From assembly GCA_022393335.1 (NCBI GenBank), contig JAJEKB010000238.1, positions 217,630 through 281,629 of the forward strand: DNA of 64,000 nucleotides. Direction: 5' to 3'. The position numbers and the translations under genes were made by a program. A model generated the notes under the pieces. It was not told where the DNA came from. It saw only the letters and a program-made list of their open reading frames with translations, and ran no database searches. Each line of letters opens with the position of its first letter. Positions within the stretch are counted from its first letter, which is position 1. This DNA comes from Macrotrachela quadricornifera (Eukaryota; Rotifera; Eurotatoria; Philodinida; Philodinidae). This document shows, one piece after another, positions 33,306-46,563 of this stretch.

Positions 33306-34325
33306 ATGATGAAATCGTTTCTAACTTTATTTGCTGTTCTAATTTCCTCATTAGCTTTATTTACACAAACCGATGCTGTTATTGAATATGTTAAAACATC
33401 TGATAATGGTCTTCGACCAAATTGGTTAACCGATTCTCATCGTAATCGAATTGAATTATTTAAAAAATGGCTTGAAAATAAACCAGCTGGTAATACGGCT
33501 GGAGGACATTCATCATTATTACCTTATGATATTTTACATTCATCACAACAATTTAAAGGTGCGTGTTATTGTCATTTGTTGTCTCTTGAGATAGGTTTTA
33601 ATTTTCTGATAAAACACAAATAAAATCTATCTTTTGAGAATAAAAATCATATTTAATGAATATATGATTGTATATTTAATATTAAATTTTTATTATATAA
33701 ATGAATAATATTTAGGATGTATTGATCCATCGGAACCATTTCAATGCCCACAAAGTGAACGATGTGTTGCTCTTCAATTTATTTGTGATGGTCATCCAGG
33801 GGATTGTCCAGGAAATCTTGATGAAAATGAAGAAACATGTATTGCAGGTAGAATTTATTAATTAATAAGTATAGAAAAAAAAAATTTTTTTTTTTGTTTT
33901 TTTTTGTAATTTTAGCTAAACGACCAGCTAAAGAAACTATTGAAAAATTTCTTCAAGCTGAATATACATTACATGGTTCGAAATTATTTACATTTTTGTT
34001 TGGTCATAAACTTTCAAAAAGTATCGAAGAAAATAGTTCATTCTGGTTTGATACATTAGCATCAGCATTTTCAGGTAAAATTTTAATTTTTTTATCAAAT
34101 ATTATTTAGTTTTTTTTTTTGTGTTTTCTAGTGGCAAAAACCATTCGTAATTTTGCTGAAAAAACACATATGTCTTCAGATGATCTTGCACATTTTCAAA
34201 ATGTTATGCAAATGATACACGATGGTCGTTTAGAGGAAATTCCTATATATGCACAAGAAGCTGTTAATCAAGGTCTTGCATCATTGATCGAAAAACTATA
34301 TGAATCTGGTTTTATGGATCAATAA
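33306..34325 (+). CDS. secreted LDLa-domain protein, ITG-like/prohormone-4-like (tentative)
   Basis: Exons 33306-33558, 33716-33847, 33916-34074 and 34132-34325 join in frame to 245 aa. A signal peptide is clear (about 24 residues, Leu/Phe-rich, ending near TDA). The second exon is one LDL-receptor class A repeat with six cysteines (positions about 85-126), followed at the next exon start by AKRPAKE and a helical C-terminal region with HGSKLFTFLFG and a DLAHFQNVMQMI segment. There is no TM, so the protein is probably secreted. One LDLa plus a conserved helical tail is the layout I recall for the ITG-like/prohormone-4 neuropeptide precursors. Start choice: second codon is also Met, so the true start may be 3 nt later. 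Confidence 0.72.
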
Positions 34326-37300
34326 AAAGAAAAGAAAGCAAATAAACGTACAATTGGAATCGGTTTATCTATCGTTCTTTTTATCGTACAATTACGAAAA
34401 GAAATATATATATATATTTACATACATACATATATCTATCTGTCTATTCATTCATCTAATTGTTCGTAATTATTGAAGAAGCAAACAAGGAAAGAAAAGG
34501 ATAAATCAATATCTAATTTCCGTTCATTAATTATTTGATAAAATTCTTTAGAAAAAAAAAATTTTCTTTATCATATATAATTTATATTTTATCTTACGAA
34601 TAGATGTTGAAACAATATTTGACATAGGAAAAAATCGTTCTAAATAATCAATCGTATTTCATTTGGGATACTATATATAAGGTAAATTCCTATGAGATTA
34701 AAAGAGAAAATTTCTAAATAACAAATCATCTTAGATTTTTTCTTTTGAGTTATAATCATTTTATAGAAATGTTAGTCTACGACACAATATATGCCATAAT
34801 TTAAAATTCTAATAAGTATTTTATGATTTACAGAAGATTTCTTATTAAACAAAACTTTATTTAACTTTTTTCATCTATCAAAAAAATCTAATTTATTTCT
34901 GAATACTATTTTCTACTTTGAATAATATCATTTAAAGTATTTATTGCACAATTTTTACATAAAATTTCACTTCATTTCTTGATAGATAAATGTAAAAATG
35001 GAAGTTGCATGATATTTGTATATAAAAAAAACATTTTTTGATCTCATGATAAAGAAGAAATTATGATCAATGATACCTTGAGATTTACAAAACAAAACTA
35101 ACATATTATTGAAAATAAAATGTCAAGAGAAATTTGAAATAATCTTTGTCAAATATTAAGTGATAACACAATGATATGAAATGAAAACATGCAATACTTT
35201 ACCATTAATGTGCACCTGCTTATTCTTCTAGATTATTTTTTATCTATTCTTCTCTCTGAAAGTTATCATTATCAACTATTTTTTTTCATTGCAGTTTCAA
35301 TAAAATTCTGGAAATATATGAATAATGTGTTTCTGTTTCAATAGAAACAGCTATTATATACTAATAAGTCAAATCAATTTTGCTAACGAATATTTCAACT
35401 ATGATATTTATGCAATCTTAACGTTCTAACTTAGAGTTTGATTTCATTATATACTAATATAGAAATAATAACTAATTGTCTTCTCAATATTGACCGTAAA
35501 CGCTATAAAAAATAATGCTGTACTCGATATGTTTAATTGCAAAATATACAGTTTTGATTTTATAGCGGTCGATTATAGATCACAGGTGCATGATTTTTAT
35601 ATAAAAGTACTTTTGTAGTGATGTATTGTCCTTGTAGCTTTGATTATTATGACGTTGATATTTTTCTCTGATCATCAAGAAGCTTTGAATAATTTATCAT
35701 ACTATCGAAGCATAGCCGTGCGTTTTTTTTAAATGTTTGCCATTAAAAACATTTTGGCCTATTGAGTAAATGTGTCATTTGGCATATGTTTTATCATCAC
35801 TTGCATTAATAAAATATTTGGTTTGATATTTTACATAAAAAATAACATATGATTTTATTAATGTTATATATATTTAACATTTAAAATAATTCTTTTATTG
35901 TTACATTATAGCAAATAAAATTTGAATTGAAAAAAACAAGGAAAACTAGATATTCTGCAAAAAAATTATAAAAGCTTTTTGTTTTGTTTTTTCCCTTTTC
36001 TGCAATTAGTTTTTATCAATGATGCAAATAAATCTATGTTGATTGACATACTATACAGGGTGAATATTAAAGTTGGGTAAGTTTTCTCGTGTAAAACAAT
36101 GACGAAATATCATGAGCATTGCATCATTTATCTTACGTATAATGTTGATTTTAATTGTAAGCTTTCTACGCAAAATAATGTTTTGCTTGTTTATTCAGAA
36201 AAAAAAATCTAAATGATTTATCATGCATGTCCTTCATTCACGACTTGTTATTATATTTTATACATCGTCATATATCAGTTGCTAGTGTTATTGTTTGCAT
36301 ACAATATTTTCTTATTTTTTTTTTCTTTTAACGTTATATTAATATTTTGTTGCAAACTACATTACTTTTATTTTACAGTAACTCAATACGCACGTGAGAA
36401 AGCAAAGAAAGTAGGTTATTTATGCGTATGCAAATAAATCGTTGATTGATAAGTTTTCTACTTGTAGTATTATTTTCTTTTCAATATAGATTTTAAAAAT
36501 GAATCCTTTTTTTTTTTAATTAGAAGATTTTTTCATGGATAGTTGTTGATATTTGATCATTATTGTTTGAGAATTATAAATAGTAGCATCTCGATAGTAA
36601 TCGTTTGAAGTTTGTCACGAAAGATAAATCGATGATTGATTAATATTATTAAATGACCTAACTCATAAACAACTAGTTCTTATTTGTATTTGTATGTTTT
36701 TCGATGCGTTTGATTAAAATTTATGATATCATCTCTTCTTTATCAGTGAAAAAAATTTTCTAAGACGAATATTGTGATGATAAGTATATTTATTCGTCTA
36801 AAATCGTTGGTTTTTTTTTATAGATAAACCCATGAATATCTTTAAAATTGCGTATATCGGAATTTTACTTTTTTTTGAGTCAACTTCATCTGAAATACAA
36901 ATGATTCATAGAAATTTTCTATATTTTGATAAATAATTTTTGCCTAATTTATCTAAGATAACAGATAGTCTCGTACAAATTATAATTTTTCTTTTTTGGT
37001 ATATAATTGTAATAAAAAAAAATGTTAATTGCTTCAAGAATGTACTCATAACATAGTGCACATTTTATTACGTTAGAAAAAAATTTTTTTTTCATTAGCA
37101 GATGTAATTTTGAAATTCTATTTGCACTCTCCATCTGACTCAGTTACAATGATAATACCCTTTTCATTTTTTATTTTTCAGTACACTCTTACGTTAATTG
37201 TAAAAAAACATTTATTGAAATTTGATTATCGTTTTTAATAAATAAGGAAGATCAAAATATAGATCACATTGTTATGTATTCATATCATTGCGGTCCGCAT

Positions 37301-38219
37301 ACATATAATGATATCAGAAGCTAATTATTATTCGATGAAATATGGTTGACTACACTCTAATGTAATTAGATAACTATATGATTATAATATGAAAACAATT
37401 TTTTGAGAAATGTGGACAAGAAAAGGAAAGGTTGTCGGAATCTAGATTTAGTTTTGTTCTTGATCGAGTTTAACGTGTTCTTTTTTTCTCTCTTAGAACG
37501 AGAAAGACTGACAATTAGGACAAGGACACTCGAATAAATATTAGAACTGATTTGATAATAAAGGGGCGTGATACGTATATATCACTTATATCTCCCCTCC
37601 CTCCCTCCCTTTTTTTTCCCTTTTGACAAGTCGCACACCCTCATCTGTTGACACAGTTGTACGTAGCCCATGTATACGTACTTGAAATATTGCATTTTTC
37701 GCCTTTCTTTTTTTCGTCTTTTTTTTCGGTTTCTATTCGTCAGGTGATGCAGTGTATATTTTACTAGAATTCGATAAAAATCAGGCGTAAAAACGACGCA
37801 TATAAACTGATGAAATAATATTATTCACTCGTTTCACTAAATAAACACACATTCATCAGCCACCAGCCGACACGTATAAGTCGACAATTATCACATGTTT
37901 GGATATTTATTTTCTATTTTTTTTTCTTGACATTTATTCATTTGATATTCTTTATATATAAGGATTCATAGTAACAAAGAATGGAAAAAAAAGAAACTAA
38001 ATATAAGGGAAAAAATACACATAAAATCATGCGCCCTCCGAATGGCAACCATATAGGGTTGTGCGTGTTTTAGATGACGAGACGGCATCAAAAAAACCAT
38101 CTGCTCTCGTGACCAATGCACTCGTTCGAACGACAATATAAATCCAGTGAATAAAAGCATAAATTATAACGATATATTTTTATGAAAACACCAGCAAAAA
38201 TTATTGAATAAACAATAGA
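34326..38219. other. intergenic spacer
   Basis: Nearly 3.9 kb with only short AT-driven open frames. The LDLa gene 3' UTR is expected at the start. From about 37490 to 37900 the base composition is slightly less AT-rich (CCCTCCCTCCCTCCC near 37600), and this may be the promoter of the TIGAR-like gene. No RNA gene seen. Confidence 0.5.
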
Positions 38220-39988
38220 ATGAGGTCAGTGCGTCTTTTATTTTTTAAATTTTCTAATTTTTGCTTTAATTTGTATAACAGAGCAATTTTACAAAATACT
38301 CGGAACGTTGATCATGTTCGTTTTAATTTAACACTTGTTCGACAGTAAATATTTTCTTTATTTAAAATTAAAAATCATGTATTATATCATTTATTTATTT
38401 TTTTTAAGTGCTGAAACACATGCAAATTCTGAAGGAATTATTCAAGGTTTAATTGATACTGAATTATCCAACATTGGATATTTACAATCGCAAGCACTTG
38501 GTCGATATCTTCAATATCATCATTTTTCACATATTTATTCAAGTGATTTAAAGCGTGCAGCAGAGGTATGTCCAATTATTTTATCATACCAAACTAAATA
38601 ATAACAGCTTGGCTTTTTTCTTTGTCCTTGCATAAATAAAGAGACATTATGCATAGGAAAAGGTATATACAGGTTACTCTTATCATTTTTCTATTTATGT
38701 AATATATTTAGTAACACAATAATAACATTCTATGTTTATATTTATTCCAAGGCAAAAAAATATAAATATATAAATAGTTTGTTCGATATTTGAGACGAGT
38801 GGGTACGTGAATAGATGTTATTTATAGAAAAATATTTTCTTTCAATCATTTTGCTTTATTAAAAGGAAGAATATTATGGATTTTAAAGCTTACTTAATGA
38901 TTGATGACATCAATAGAAAATTTAAAGATCATTGATATGAAGAAGCACTTAGTGTCCTCTTTTTTTTATAATATGACGCATCTTTTAGTGTTTATAAATT
39001 GATATCATTTATCAATTTTTTTTTTCTTCAATTTTTAGACAGTTCGCCAAATTCATTCATTCAATCGAGTATCATCATGCAAAATAGAATTCGATTCTTT
39101 ATTACGCGAACGAGTAAATTGGTTTTTTTCTTTAAATAATTCAAGTGAAATAATATATGTTTATTTTAGATGTATGGTATTGCACAAGGTCGAACGCGTC
39201 AATGGTTACGTGAATTAGCAAAAGAAAATGGTGTTCCTTATATAAACTATACACCACCAGGTGCTGAAACCACCGCTCAAGTACGTGAACGTGCTATAAC
39301 ATTTTTTCGAAAATTATGCCATGACCTTCTTCAAAAATTTGGTACAAATTTATCTATATCACCATCAACAAAATCTTATACATCTAATTCATTATCAAAA
39401 CAAGATAATTGTCAATCATTATCACGTAGTGTATCATCTGAAAATATTATTTACCAACAAGCAATAACAAATTCCAATCGTAAACGTTCATTATCAACAG
39501 GAAATATTCAAACAACATTAGAAAATCATATAACAATTCCAAAATCATATCAATCATCTATTGATTCTGCACTTGATTTATCATCTGTATCATCTGATCA
39601 ACAATCAATATCATCATCGATATCACTTATTTCACGTAATAGTAGTTTTGAAAAACGTCGAAGTTTATTCAAAGGTTTATTACATTCACCATATGAAAAT
39701 CATTCTTCTGATCTTGATATACTTGTTATTAGTCATGGAGCTGTTATAAGAGAACTTATTAAATATTTTGCCTGTGATTTACAAACTGATATAGGACAAT
39801 ATTTAGATACAATACAAGATATAGCACCAAATACATCAATAACACGTTTTACAGTAACTTATTCCACTAATGATGATCAAAATCCGACGACTACACTTGA
39901 ACTTGTTGATTATCATAATAAAGCACATTTAGTTAATACAAATAATGATGAATATAATTTAGATGTGGTAAATAAATGTAATTTATAG
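38220..39988 (+). CDS. TIGAR: TIGAR-like histidine phosphatase (fructose-2,6-bisphosphatase)
   Basis: TIGAR-type enzymes lower fructose-2,6-bisphosphate or related phosphates and so restrain glycolysis. Exons 38220-38224, 38282-38344, 38409-38565, 39039-39113 and 39170-39988 join in frame to 372 aa. The active-site LVRHAET (nucleophile His23, written RHA and not the usual RHG) is split by an intron. Other landmarks are IYSSDLKRA, LRERMYGIAQGR, TPPGAETTAQV and the second catalytic His289 in VISHGAVIREL. Human TIGAR is about 270 aa. The extra length is a Ser/Gln-rich stretch between about residues 160 and 280. The first coding exon is only 5 nt (ATGAG), inferred from splice signals. Confidence 0.85.
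38566..39038 (+). other. 473-bp TIGAR intron
   Basis: Intron sequence with nothing recognised inside. Confidence 0.5.
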
Positions 39989-41539
39989 TTATATTCCAAT
40001 ATTAAAAATCCAAAATTAACTATAAACTTCTTTTTTTTCCCGCAATCTGTATACATATAAATGTGTGTCAGATAAGAAATATTCTTTTTTTTATATTATT
40101 TATCATTAAATAAATTAAGTTTAAACTTATATGTTTTTACTATGCAAAATATAAAAAGATTATTTTATTAATTTTTCTTTTTTCTTTTTTAAAGTAAGAA
40201 ATATTTGTTGGATATCGTTTAATAAATCATATAGGATAAAACGTATACAATATGACAACAATAAATATATCCTTGTCTTTGAAATGATAGAATCGATAAG
40301 TAATTCAATTAGAGAAAATGTGTTGTATATTTCTTCCGAATGTTTGCCAACGGTTTTCAACAACTGTTCTACTGTCTTTTTCTTGTCTCTTGTAGAAAGG
40401 AACAGACATTCATTATGTTTTTTTTTATAGTATCTATTCTTTTATCTAACACGGTATTTTAGTTTTCTTTACAGCAAATAATAAGAAATATTTAGTAAAA
40501 TATATATTAAAAAATAATACAAGTAATCCTTAGGGTAAGTCTACTAAATATTAACTAAAGTTGTTTAGTATTCTTTTCTTTCTTTTACACTTTCTCAACA
40601 AGGGATTCGTTTTAACTAGATCTATATGAAACACACGTACTATGTTACCGTGTGAGAGTTTATGCCAATTGTTATTATATAAATAATGACGAGGAAAGTT
40701 CGGAAAAGCAAAAAGAAAAAAAAATAAGTAATAGAAAGAAAAAAAGAAAATATAGAATGACGATGATGAAGTAAAACCGAAAAGAAAATGAACCATTGAT
40801 GACGTTGAAGAATAATGGAAGAAAAGAAGACATTGTTTTCTCTACTGACTGTTTGAAAATACTACTTTTGTTCGTCGACAATATATAATTGCTTTTCTTT
40901 TAAATATATTTAACGAGAAAAGAAGAAAAAAAAAAGAAATGAGAATAAGTCGTGTCGATTTCGCTTTTGTTATTTAACGTGATTTTTGATTGAACATATT
41001 ATTTAATAAGTAAGTAATGTACAAAATCTATTACAAACAGTAGTCATGTAAATAGTTATTTATGTATTGATTCCAATTGACTGTTAATAGAAACGATGAG
41101 AAAATATAAAGACATCATTTCCATACTGGCCTATTTTGTCTAGGCTTTCGGGTCTGAGCTATTCTTCTTCTTCGTCTCGGTTTTTTTTTTCATCGACAGT
41201 TAGGCAAAAGCAATCTGTAATAATAAGACGATGTTGGGTGCTGACGACGTCACATCGGTTAATATGTGATAAATAGATCTCGTCTCGTCTTTTTAGAGAA
41301 TAAACAAAAGCACATGCTTATAAAGATTGTCGATAGAGTAGTTTATAACAATTCATGTTGACAATGATGATATTGATCGAGCGTGAATCAAACAGTAAGT
41401 ATTTTGACATTGATATGTATCACAATAACGCATATGTGTATATATATATATGTGTATATATATGTATATGACGATATATATTTTATTAGTTGTATCTTAT
41501 CTATTTAGATTACTTCTGTTTTTGAATATTCTAATTAAT
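39989..41539. other. intergenic spacer
   Basis: No gene seen. A TATATATGTGTATATATATG tract lies near 41435-41465. CAG|GTAAGT-like and TATTTAG signals near 41390-41510 suggest a 5' UTR intron of the small membrane-protein gene. Confidence 0.45.
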
Positions 41540-41875
41540 ATGCTTTTCTTTCGACGTCGTGATACCACATTAGGTCAATCACACTTGAATGATCAAGAGC
41601 GATGTATTCATGCTTGTCTTTTCTTTGCTTTTATTATACTTGTTCTTACTATTGTTCTATTTTATTTTGCGGCAACAAATAAAGGTCCTAATGATCAACG
41701 TCTTTATTATTATATAGGCGCTGGTGTTAGTCTCGCTTTTCTTCTATTAATTATATTATGTACAATTATTTATGTTCAACGATTTTATAGTAGTCCATTA
41801 ACTTCTACACATCAACAAGGAATAATATCTACGAATGAATATGACAATTCAAGATATTTAAGTCGTCATGCGTGA
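41540..41875 (+). CDS. small two-TM membrane protein, unknown function
   Basis: A 111-aa frame with a basic, polar N-terminus (FRRRDT), two strongly hydrophobic helices (about residues 25-46 and 60-84) joined by a short polar loop (ATNKGPNDQR), and a Ser/Thr-rich polar C-terminus. Both tails are polar, as expected for a hairpin with both ends on one side. I chose the Met at 41540 because a CTATTTAG 3' splice site at about 41501-41508 would remove the longer 30-residue extension starting at 41450. The polar parts are codon-rich and unlike the AT noise around it. No family recognised. Confidence 0.6.
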   Translation: MLFFRRRDTTLGQSHLNDQERCIHACLFFAFIILVLTIVLFYFAATNKGPNDQRLYYYIGAGVSLAFLLLIILCTIIYVQRFYSSPLTSTHQQGIISTNEYDNSRYLSRHA

Positions 41876-43814
41876 TAATTTAGAAATTTATTTTTCTATT
41901 TATATTGTAAAAGAAAAAGAAGAAAAAACGAAACAATTAACATTAAATATTATCAAATGAACTAAAACAATTTTGTAGATTGATTTCTTTATTATATATT
42001 TAAGTAAAGAAAAAAAAAAAGAAAAGAAATCAAATTTTTTTTTATCCAAGAATGGAAAAGATATGATTTACGTCAATTTGTCTTAATAATATTTTAATAA
42101 TTTATGATTAATAATAAAAAGAAAAGTAATGTTTCAATCATGCATAGAAAAACTATTTGACAGATATAGATCATTTTGATTAAAAGGAAAAAAGAACAAA
42201 TCTATTTAATTATTTTATTTCAAAATTAATGTTTTTCAAAAATATTTAGTATCAACTAAAGAAAAAAAAAGTATTCCATTATCTATTTTATTCTTTTATA
42301 TACTCAAAAACAAAATTATTTGATGTGATTTTTCTAATAATAGACATAAAATGAGTTGAACTCTTTAGAATAATTGAATAGAATTATTCTTATTGAAATG
42401 AATCGTCTGTTTTTTTCTTTTATATATTTATTATAACAATAAAATTAAACAAAATTTTTTTATGAATAGAACGAGAAAATAAAAGATTTTGCGTAATATT
42501 CAATATATGATTTGTATACTTGAAAATTTATTTCATCTTTTCTAAGTATAAAAACTTAATGGTTTTGTTTATTAAAGAATATTTGTTGAATAAAATATAA
42601 AATTATTCTTTAAATTTATTATTTTTGGTTAATAATCGAAATTCAATAAAACTAATACTAAAATAGAACAAAAAAAGACTATTAATGATAAGAGTGGCAT
42701 GTATATATATATACTAAAGATAAGAGTAACTAATCGAAAAACCGCGTTAAGAAAGGTGATAATGAGAATAACGTAATAGACAAAAAAAGATGAATGTGTA
42801 TTGTAGATAGAATAATGAATATGACGACATAATGCGTCAACACAAAAAATGTCTACGAAATTCCTAGTTTTAAATTCTAATTATGGATTTCTGGCAAAAA
42901 ACTTGTAGAAGAATATTGTTTATTATGTTATTTAATTTAAATAAAAATATACGGGTATATTTAGAGAGATTTATCTGAAAGATGAAGCAAATTTTAATAT
43001 TGTTGAAAATAAATGTCAATTTTTCAACAAAAATATATTAATTATTTAGAATGATGTTTTTAAATGTAAAAAAAAACGGTAGTGAATGCACATTTATCGT
43101 TTTTCGATGCATTTTATCAGTTTACTTTGAGTTCTTATAGTAAACTATTGACAATCTGCTAATGATTTATATATCTATCGACTTAATTTAGAATATCATA
43201 CGTATATTATTGAGAAATAGTCGAGAGACGACTTACTAATGAGCTAGGTTCGTTATATCAAGTATACTCATTATGTACTATTCCTACAATAGTGGTATAA
43301 TCAGAATTCTTCCGGTGGTCGGGCAAGCAACAGCATCATATTTGAATGCTTTTATGAGTTTGAATATTACGTCATCACCTGTCGGACCATCGATAGGATC
43401 CTCATAGAACGAAAGAAATATAAAAATAACTGTTTTAAATTATTAATACGTTTCAGACTATACTATAAATTTTATTTTTAAAAATCAAAAGAAAAACTCA
43501 TAAAATATTTGTTGATATAATTAACAAAATAACAGTTGATTTTTATAATTATTCAAAAATTTTAATATTCAATAAATATCATTATTCTTATACAACTGGA
43601 TTCCATTCTTTAAAAATAGATTTAAGAAAAGAATTAAAATATCTGGCAGAAATAGTTCCATTGATATAGTTTTACTAATAAAAATAGGATATAAAATATC
43701 TTCGATCAAAATCAATTATTTAATAAAGGAAAACATTTTTTTCATTAACTCTTTACTCTCTATAGTAGTTTTGAAGAGCTATTGATAAAATTACCACTCA
43801 AATAGAATACTAAT
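41876..43814. other. intergenic spacer
   Basis: AT-rich DNA. The only coding-like sign is a short minus-strand stretch at about 43283-43422, listed separately. Confidence 0.5.
43283..43422 (-). pseudogene. coding-like fragment, unrecognised
   Basis: The minus strand carries an uninterrupted stretch of about 45 codons with a composition unlike the surroundings (Asp/Gly/Pro/Ala-containing, including EDPIDGPTGDD and KYDAVACPTTGR), ending in TAG. It has no start codon in range and no flanking exons that I can join. It may be an exon relic or transposon debris. Confidence 0.35.
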
Positions 43815-45075
43815 ATTGGCGTCAGAATATAAAACACTTGATTGTTTTTTGAATAATGTTTCATAAGAACAAGATAGAAATCTGTGATTTTCAATGTTTG
43901 ATAGTCAAGATCTAGAAGCATAATATCCTAAGCAAAATCTTACCTGAAAAAAATAATATAAAGTCTGATTTTTTTAGCTAAGTTTGGAGCTTGTAAAATA
44001 CTTAGGGCAATCCAAAAGATAGTGAAGGAGATACTTTATTTTTCTTTTTTATGAACAAATCGAGCGAAAGCGCTCTACTTTTTTATACTGTTTGATCACT
44101 GTTCAACTGATATCAACATAATCAAAACTTGAGAAGATCTATTTTGTTTGCATGAATGCTTGTGAGTATTTTTTTTTGAATAACATTTGACAGAAATAAG
44201 ATATTTCTAAAAGGAAAAAATTTGATGAAAAATCCTAGTAGACTTCCGCGTAGAATACCTATTATCTCTAAATAATTAAGATTAAATATCTGAATCTTTC
44301 ACAGTTTGTATATCTTCAATCAGCGATTTGAATGTGAATCTGATTATTGAAAATTCATCCTAAACACCTCAGAGAACATATTTGTTCTTTAAAAAGACAA
44401 CTGGAAAACTTACATAAAATAAGTTACAAAGCTTAGCAGTATACAGTTCGATGTGTCTTCATCTCTCCTTTCCAATGGTGAAAAGCACAGTTCTCTATCT
44501 TGTTTCTATCGAATGTTATTCAAAAAACACTCACGAACATTCATGCTCTCAGTATATATGCGAACGAAATAGATCTTATCGAGATTTTGTTATTATGATG
44601 CCAGTTGAATAGTGATCCAATGGTATTAAAAAAGTAGAGCGCTTTCGCTCTAATTGTACATAAAAAAAAGAAAATTTTTTCAAGCTTTCTATAAATAAAG
44701 CACCTCCCTCACTCTTTTTGGATTGTCCCAAGTACTTGTGGGATACAAAACAGCAAATGAATAAAGAATAGAGATGGCCTTCTGAAAAGCTCATCAAAAG
44801 ATATAGGATTCGATGTAATTTTCGATGCCAATTCTGGATATATAAAAAAGTCAATAGACTTCTATGACAGTTTTCATAAGTATATTGTGATTCTTTAAAG
44901 ATTCTCTAAAAAACCAGTCTTCGAATTTTTTTCTCAGAAAAAGTTTTTCTAATGACAATATGCTCTTTGGTCTTTGGCTGTCAAACGCTGACAATTGCAG
45001 ACCTCTATCTTGTTCCTATCAAAAGTTATTCCAAAAACCAATCAGGCGCTTTATATTCTGGTGCCCATAGTGTTA
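43815..45075. mobile_element. nested inverted-repeat element, non-coding
   Basis: The outer arms (about 43815-43945 and 44930-45075) are inverted, diverged copies sharing GAACAAGATAGA and CAGAATATAAA-type blocks. Inside them a second inverted pair has ends TA-CTTAGGGCAATCC (from 43999) and, on the other strand, TA-CTTGGGACAATCC (from 44734), each followed by a shared GAGCGAAAGCGCTCTACTTTTTTA block. The inner unit spans 44001-44732 and is flanked by TA, like a Tc1/mariner-type MITE. A further CTCTATCTTGTTTCTATC copy lies at about 44493. No transposase frame was found. Confidence 0.62.
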
Positions 45076-46203
45076 TCCTGCAATATGTCAATAGTATGAG
45101 CAGATAATCAACTCAGTACTTTGTTCTTTGTGCAGTGTCGTTTGATTATTCCAATGACTGGATAACGAAGGAGGATTATTCGACTTGAAAAATTCTGCCT
45201 TTTCTCTCATTTACGTTCACCATTTTCCTTCACTTTCTCAATTAATAGTTCATAAAATATATACTATAAAGACTGTTTTTTAAATTTTCAAATTTTATAT
45301 ATTCTTGATTAGTTTTTGCAATGGATCTATAAGTATCCAATAATGAAGATATCAATTATTATTAATTTATTTTATTCATTATTATCTTGTATAAAACATC
45401 TCATTCAATATTTATCTGTTTTCGACAATTTTTTTTCTTTAATGAAATTCTTATCTATTTAATATGTGAGTAAACCTAATTCATTCTCTATATAAATACT
45501 TTCATAGATAAAGCACACTACATTACCTCGAAGAACATTAGTTTATTAAAGAAACAGACATCTTCCTTGAAATATATGCAAAAAAAAATTTCTTCCGTCA
45601 TTATTCTCAGTTTTAATTAACATATTACAAAAATATTGATATATACGACCTCTTTCGAAAGGTTTTGTATTTGAATAAAATTTGATCAATAATGATTTAC
45701 GATATTTATTTGAATGGATTTTATATACCTATGGATAATTAGTTTCTTTTTACACTATACGATTTATATATTTATAACGTGATATATTTTTTTTACTTTC
45801 ATGAATTTTTACAGGATGTCATAGGTACTTAAAAATACTTTTTTTTCTTTTGGTTGTCTTCTTTCATTAGATGCATGCTTCTTTTTTCCTGATATATATA
45901 TTAAATTATAAATAGGTGAGAAAATGAGAAATATGTTTATTATTAAATAAATACAAGTCCTGAACTCACCAAAGTTATTTTTAGTATAATCTTTATTTTT
46001 CTCTTTTTTTTTTCAAAGAAAGAAAGAAAGGAGAAAAAAAAGACATCCAATTACTTCCATTAGAAAGGAAAGATAAAAGATCAGTAAGATAAGTACAAAA
46101 AAACAAAATGTTCAGATTAGATTTGTATTATTGTTTAAATATAAATTATCAGATGAAATTATTTTTCGATCGTTATCATTTATTGATATAGAATTAAAAA
46201 AAA
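45076..46203. other. intergenic spacer
   Basis: No gene or clear repeat visible. Homopolymer-rich near 46000-46040. Confidence 0.5.
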
Positions 46204-46563
46204 TTATTTTTTATTTAATATTGTATCAGTCATAGAACATTGATGTGCATCATTTACTTGTTTAACATTCCAATTTTTAATCCATACATTATGAAATATT
46301 GACATAAGACGATTTATTTCATTTGATTTATTTGTAAGTTGATTAGAAAATTTTTGCCAACGTTGATTAGGTTCAATAAATATTTGTAATTGATTATTTT
46401 TATTTAAATGATTTATTATATAATAATCATTTGAATTTGTATAATTTTTTTTATTCATTTTTATTAATGGATTTTTTAAACGTGCTTCAAATAATTGCCA
46501 ATGTCGATTTTCTACTTGTTCTCGAATTGTTTTAGTTAAATTTTGTTCATGAACAATTGACAT
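46204..46563 (-). CDS. small hypothetical protein
   Basis: A 119-aa single-exon frame rich in Asn, Lys, Gln and Trp (five Trp), with no signal peptide or TM. Codon use (CGT/CGA arginine, TTA leucine) matches the neighbouring real genes, and its N-terminal half looks helical. Five tryptophans in so short a frame are unlikely by chance in DNA this AT-rich. It lies divergent to the mannose-6-phosphate receptor gene, 411 bp away. Family not recognised. It could also be a terminal exon of a longer gene. Confidence 0.5.
   Translation of the reverse strand: MSIVHEQNLTKTIREQVENRHWQLFEARLKNPLIKMNKKNYTNSNDYYIINHLNKNNQLQIFIEPNQRWQKFSNQLTNKSNEINRLMSIFHNVWIKNWNVKQVNDAHQCSMTDTILNKK

Noticed and set aside
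44576..44854. 92-codon minus-strand frame inside the inverted-repeat element as a transposase
   Set aside because: It spans the inverted tip and has no DDE or helix-turn-helix features.
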